Shown: positions 61,809 to 64,000 of the stretch, piece after piece
How the letters are laid out: each line of letters starts with the position of its first letter
Position numbering within the stretch: position 1 is the first letter of the stretch
DNA from: JAFGBN01 sp964394145
Lineage (GTDB): Bacteria > Chloroflexota > Dehalococcoidia > GIF9 > AB-539-J10
Reading direction: 5' to 3'
Assembly: GCA_964394145.1 (NCBI GenBank)
Contig: CAYMVL010000044.1
Span: 6,397 to 70,396, forward strand
DNA: 64,000 nucleotides
Made by a program: the position numbers and the translations under genes
The notes under the pieces: model-generated
Databases searched by the model: none
The model's input: the letters and a program-made list of their open reading frames with translations, nothing else
What the model was told of the DNA's origin: nothing

Positions 61809-62786
61809 ATGTCTAGTCATATATTTCTTGTTACTCAGGAGCATTTTCCTATGTGTCTTGAATATGGAGTATACGGAGGTGTTTCCCACCCGTTGGAAAG
61901 GATTAACTCGGAGGTGATAGCTGGTTTTGAGGCTATAAGACCGGGAGATTTTATCTTCTTCTATGTTAAGAATGTCGGCGTCTATGGTTTGTGGAGGTCA
62001 ACAAGAGAACCATTCTTTGATAAGCGTGATATTTGGGGAGACAAGGAGCAAAGCTTCCCCTATAGGGTCTGTTTTGAACCTGCCATCCGGCAATTCTCCA
62101 AGCCAATCTCCTTGAGTGACATTTTGGATCTTCGAGACAAAGGAAAGTTATGGACATTTGACTTAGGGACTATTGGGAAGAAAAGCCATCATCCTATAAC
62201 GGCAGACGAAGCAAAGGAATTGATACGCCTCCTATTGAGAAATAATCCGATTTCTTACCCGGCTGGCATCATTCCAAGACCCTATATAAGTAATGGGGCT
62301 GCACTTCCGGTGAGGTTAGAGACAGATACGGCAGGGCAAATAAGGGTAGAAGGATACCTAAATGCTTGGTTTATGCGGCAGTTCAGGGAAGGCAAGTTGA
62401 AAGACATCATTGGGGAGTATCATGATTTTCTAAATTTCGTGCCTACATCGTTCAACACGGTCATGGATGTCTTTCTTACCCATGTTACAAGACTCGACTC
62501 AGTCGACATTTTGCATAAGTTTACCTGTATTGAGCTTAAGACAGGGCTAGGGACCGAAAAAGACCTAAATCAAGTCATTAAGTACGAGAATTGGTTGGTT
62601 AGGAAGCTTGCTTCTGGCGATAATGACATGGTTCAGAGCATACTCGTTGCGTTCAGTTTTCAAGACAAAGTGCTAGAGTATGTCCAACGAAGGAAGATGA
62701 TAGAGGATAAGGCAGTGAGGTTGATAAACTATCGGGTCTCTGAAGACAAAGACGATATTACATTGACCGAAATTAGATTTGATTGA
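61809..62786 (+). CDS. EVE-domain / PD-(D/E)XK nuclease fusion
   Basis: Two parts are visible. Residues 1-150 resemble an EVE-fold (DUF55-like) domain: FLVTQEHFPMCLEYGVYGG, IRPGDFIFFYVKNVGVYGLW and FPYRVCFEP, the pattern of domains that bind modified bases. Residues 180-325 look like a restriction-nuclease core: Asp233, then Glu242-Leu-Lys244 (CIELKTG) and Gln255-Tyr259 (QVIKYENWL), as in NucS/DUF91 nucleases. A fusion of this sort may cut DNA carrying particular modified bases (inference). GAGGTG precedes ATG. Confidence 0.7.
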   Translation: MSSHIFLVTQEHFPMCLEYGVYGGVSHPLERINSEVIAGFEAIRPGDFIFFYVKNVGVYGLWRSTREPFFDKRDIWGDKEQSFPYRVCFEPAIRQFSKPISLSDILDLRDKGKLWTFDLGTIGKKSHHPITADEAKELIRLLLRNNPISYPAGIIPRPYISNGAALPVRLETDTAGQIRVEGYLNAWFMRQFREGKLKDIIGEYHDFLNFVPTSFNTVMDVFLTHVTRLDSVDILHKFTCIELKTGLGTEKDLNQVIKYENWLVRKLASGDNDMVQSILVAFSFQDKVLEYVQRRKMIEDKAVRLINYRVSEDKDDITLTEIRFD

Positions 62787-62903
62787 ATCTCTACAGGGTT
62801 TTGAGGCGCAACCTAATTGGTAAAGATGCGGTCAGCATTACTCAGCTGCCAATTTGACGAGGCAGAGCTAGAAACATATTAATGGGAACTCTTTTCAAGG
62901 AGG

Positions 62904-63389
62904 ATGTTTGACGCGGTGGCTGATAAGACTTTCGTTGAAAACTGCGACTTCAGCATTTTTAATGATACTATTCATGAGCTTGCTCTGGCTGTTCTGCTTA
63001 GTGAACGAGACACGGAGTGTATGCTCACCCAAGATAAATATACCTATCGGGTTAAAGGGGGCAAGGATGGATACCTATTCTACAAAAAGAGGGCTAGCGA
63101 TAGATGGATTCTGATTGCAAACTGGCGCTTTTATGGCCTTTATATTGTGGTTCGGTACCGGAAGCCAATCTGGTTAAGACCCATGTACCGAACTTTGTTT
63201 GCCAAAATGAATTATGTCTCCGTTACCTTCTTCGATCATAGCATTGAGGCAATTGATAAAGACTGGGAGATTTTAAGAAGTAGGAGGTTCCGTCTCAGCC
63301 CTCCGTTTGCCCTTGCTGAAGTCATGACTCGGGAGTTTGGCTATCTGCAAGAGGAGATAGAAGAACTTGAAGCAAAACAGGGTCTATGA
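62904..63389 (+). CDS. Hypothetical protein, possibly extended past its stop
   Basis: Not recognised. The 161-residue product has no signal peptide or membrane segment; aromatic and basic residues alternate with strands (GYLFYKKRASDRWILIANWR), suggesting a small alpha/beta fold. AAGGAGG is very close to the ATG; GTG at 62916 has better spacing. After TGA (63387-63389) the same frame stays open for 52 more codons. It follows the EVE-nuclease gene on the same strand, with a 117-base gap. Confidence 0.6.
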   Translation: MFDAVADKTFVENCDFSIFNDTIHELALAVLLSERDTECMLTQDKYTYRVKGGKDGYLFYKKRASDRWILIANWRFYGLYIVVRYRKPIWLRPMYRTLFAKMNYVSVTFFDHSIEAIDKDWEILRSRRFRLSPPFALAEVMTREFGYLQEEIEELEAKQGL

Positions 63390-63548
63390 CTGAACCTGCG
63401 GTATGTTGAGGATGACTATTGCCAGTGGCTGAAGCAGAAGTTTAGGTCTTTCTTCGGGCATGGTGAGTCTGATTGGGAGCGGGTGAGGCGGAGGATTAAA
63501 GCCTGTAGGCAGCTGGCGTCCATACCCAGTTCGACCCGTCGCTTGTGA
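63390..63548 (+). other. In-frame continuation downstream of the hypothetical gene
   Basis: In the same frame as the 161-residue gene, 52 coding-like codons follow its stop (for example LRYVEDDYCQWLKQKFRSFF and WERVRRRIKACRQL), ending at TGA 63546-63548. There is no ATG; CTG is the first codon. It may be the former C-terminus cut off by a nonsense mutation, or a readthrough extension. The remaining gap 63549-63718 holds only a TATAAT at 63675-63680. Confidence 0.4.
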
Positions 63549-63718
63549 ATGGGGCGAAGCAGCCTATGTTATCCCGCGCCGGGGTATAGAGCGCATTTCT
63601 GGCCTATTCTCAAGCTGCACGCGATGACTCCGTCGGTCTCGCAGCGAGATAGTGCAGTTATCACCGCAGGATACTATAATTAAGCCACGGAAGCTATATT
63701 CTTCTGTGAACAGCGCTG

Positions 63719-64000
63719 ATGAAGAACACAGCTATTGCTAAAGTATTCCAGGATATTGCTGACCTTCTGGAGCTGAAAGGAGAGAACGTCTTCAAGATTC
63801 GAGCGTACCAGAAGGCGGCCAGAGCTATCGAGCATCACCCAAGGGAAGTAAAGATAATGATTGAGGAGGGAGAGGAGTTGCGAGATATTCCTGGTGTGGG
63901 CGAGGCAATAGCCAAGAAGACGACCGAGCTCGTAACAACCGGAAAGCTGGGTTACTATGAGAATCTGAAGGCTGAGTTTCCCGAAGGCATAACTAATCTT
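63719..64000 (+). CDS. polX: DNA polymerase/3'-5' exonuclease PolX, N-terminal part (cut by window end)
   Basis: The 94 visible residues match the 8-kDa-like N-terminus of bacterial family X polymerases: IAKVFQDIADLLELKGENVF, KIRAYQKAARAIEHHP and the helix-hairpin-helix LRDIPGVGEAIAKKTTEL. The full protein (about 570 residues, with polymerase and PHP domains) runs out of the window. The role is gap filling in base-excision repair. Confidence 0.9.
   Translation, partial: MKNTAIAKVFQDIADLLELKGENVFKIRAYQKAARAIEHHPREVKIMIEEGEELRDIPGVGEAIAKKTTELVTTGKLGYYENLKAEFPEGITNL

Overview
The window looks like a chromosomal contig from an uncultured anaerobic-type bacterium, most likely a Chloroflexota member related to Dehalococcoidia. 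This placement is an inference from protein character and gene sets (RpoD with a long insertion between regions 1.2 and 2, a split ComEC, a tmRNA/SmpB/Asp23 neighbourhood, a CoA-ligase plus CitE-type lyase cluster); no rRNA is present to confirm it. Base composition is moderate, GTG and TTG starts are common, and most genes sit in short operons on both strands.

Left part (1-9 kb): the 3' part of a type III-like DNA methyltransferase, a small membrane protein, the housekeeping sigma factor with a clear promoter, an FMN-type PPOX protein, a class II photolyase, then an accessory patch with a phage-type gene, a repeat protein and tRNA-Pro(GGG). From 9 to 13 kb a forward operon encodes a double parvulin foldase, homoserine dehydrogenase, threonine synthase and GTP cyclohydrolase I. 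It meets, tail to tail, a reverse tripartite efflux system (adaptor, ATPase, MacB-like permease). From 17 to 20.4 kb lies a reverse molybdenum cofactor operon (moaA, moaC, MOSC, an NfnA-like flavoprotein) preceded by a probable Moco riboswitch and a 63-codon leader ORF. Then come rho with a small Cys-rich ORF, fructose-6-phosphate aldolase, pyrG, ssrA, smpB and an Asp23/AmaP envelope cluster. A decayed second smpB lies just beyond.

Middle (27.9-35.7 kb): competence genes comEA and comEC (split in two), an ABC exporter operon with a NEW3-domain surface protein, a truncated transposase and RNase PH. From 36 to 44.2 kb is the metabolically most distinctive part: malic enzyme, then a run of an M24-fold protein without metal ligands, a D-2-hydroxyacid dehydrogenase, a succinate/malate-CoA ligase pair with a small Fe-S protein between its subunits, and a CitE/malyl-CoA lyase-like aldolase. 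Together these could activate and split malate-like acids into acetyl-CoA and glyoxylate (inference).

Right part (44.3-64 kb): gatB-secG-SAM hydrolase, trmO, acetoacetyl-CoA synthetase, an ECF-type sigma factor with a DUF5667-like partner, the dnaX-ybaB-recR-recO replication/repair operon, glyA, prs, secA, a vapBC toxin-antitoxin pair with a visible operator, an FmdB zinc ribbon, an EVE-domain/PD-(D/E)XK nuclease fusion, a small hypothetical gene with an in-frame continuation past its stop, and the 5' end of polX.

No CRISPR array, intact insertion sequence or complete prophage is visible. The strongest leads are the Moco riboswitch with its leader ORF, the CoA-ligase/Fe-S/lyase cluster, the EVE-nuclease fusion, the short tmRNA tag and several gene relics.
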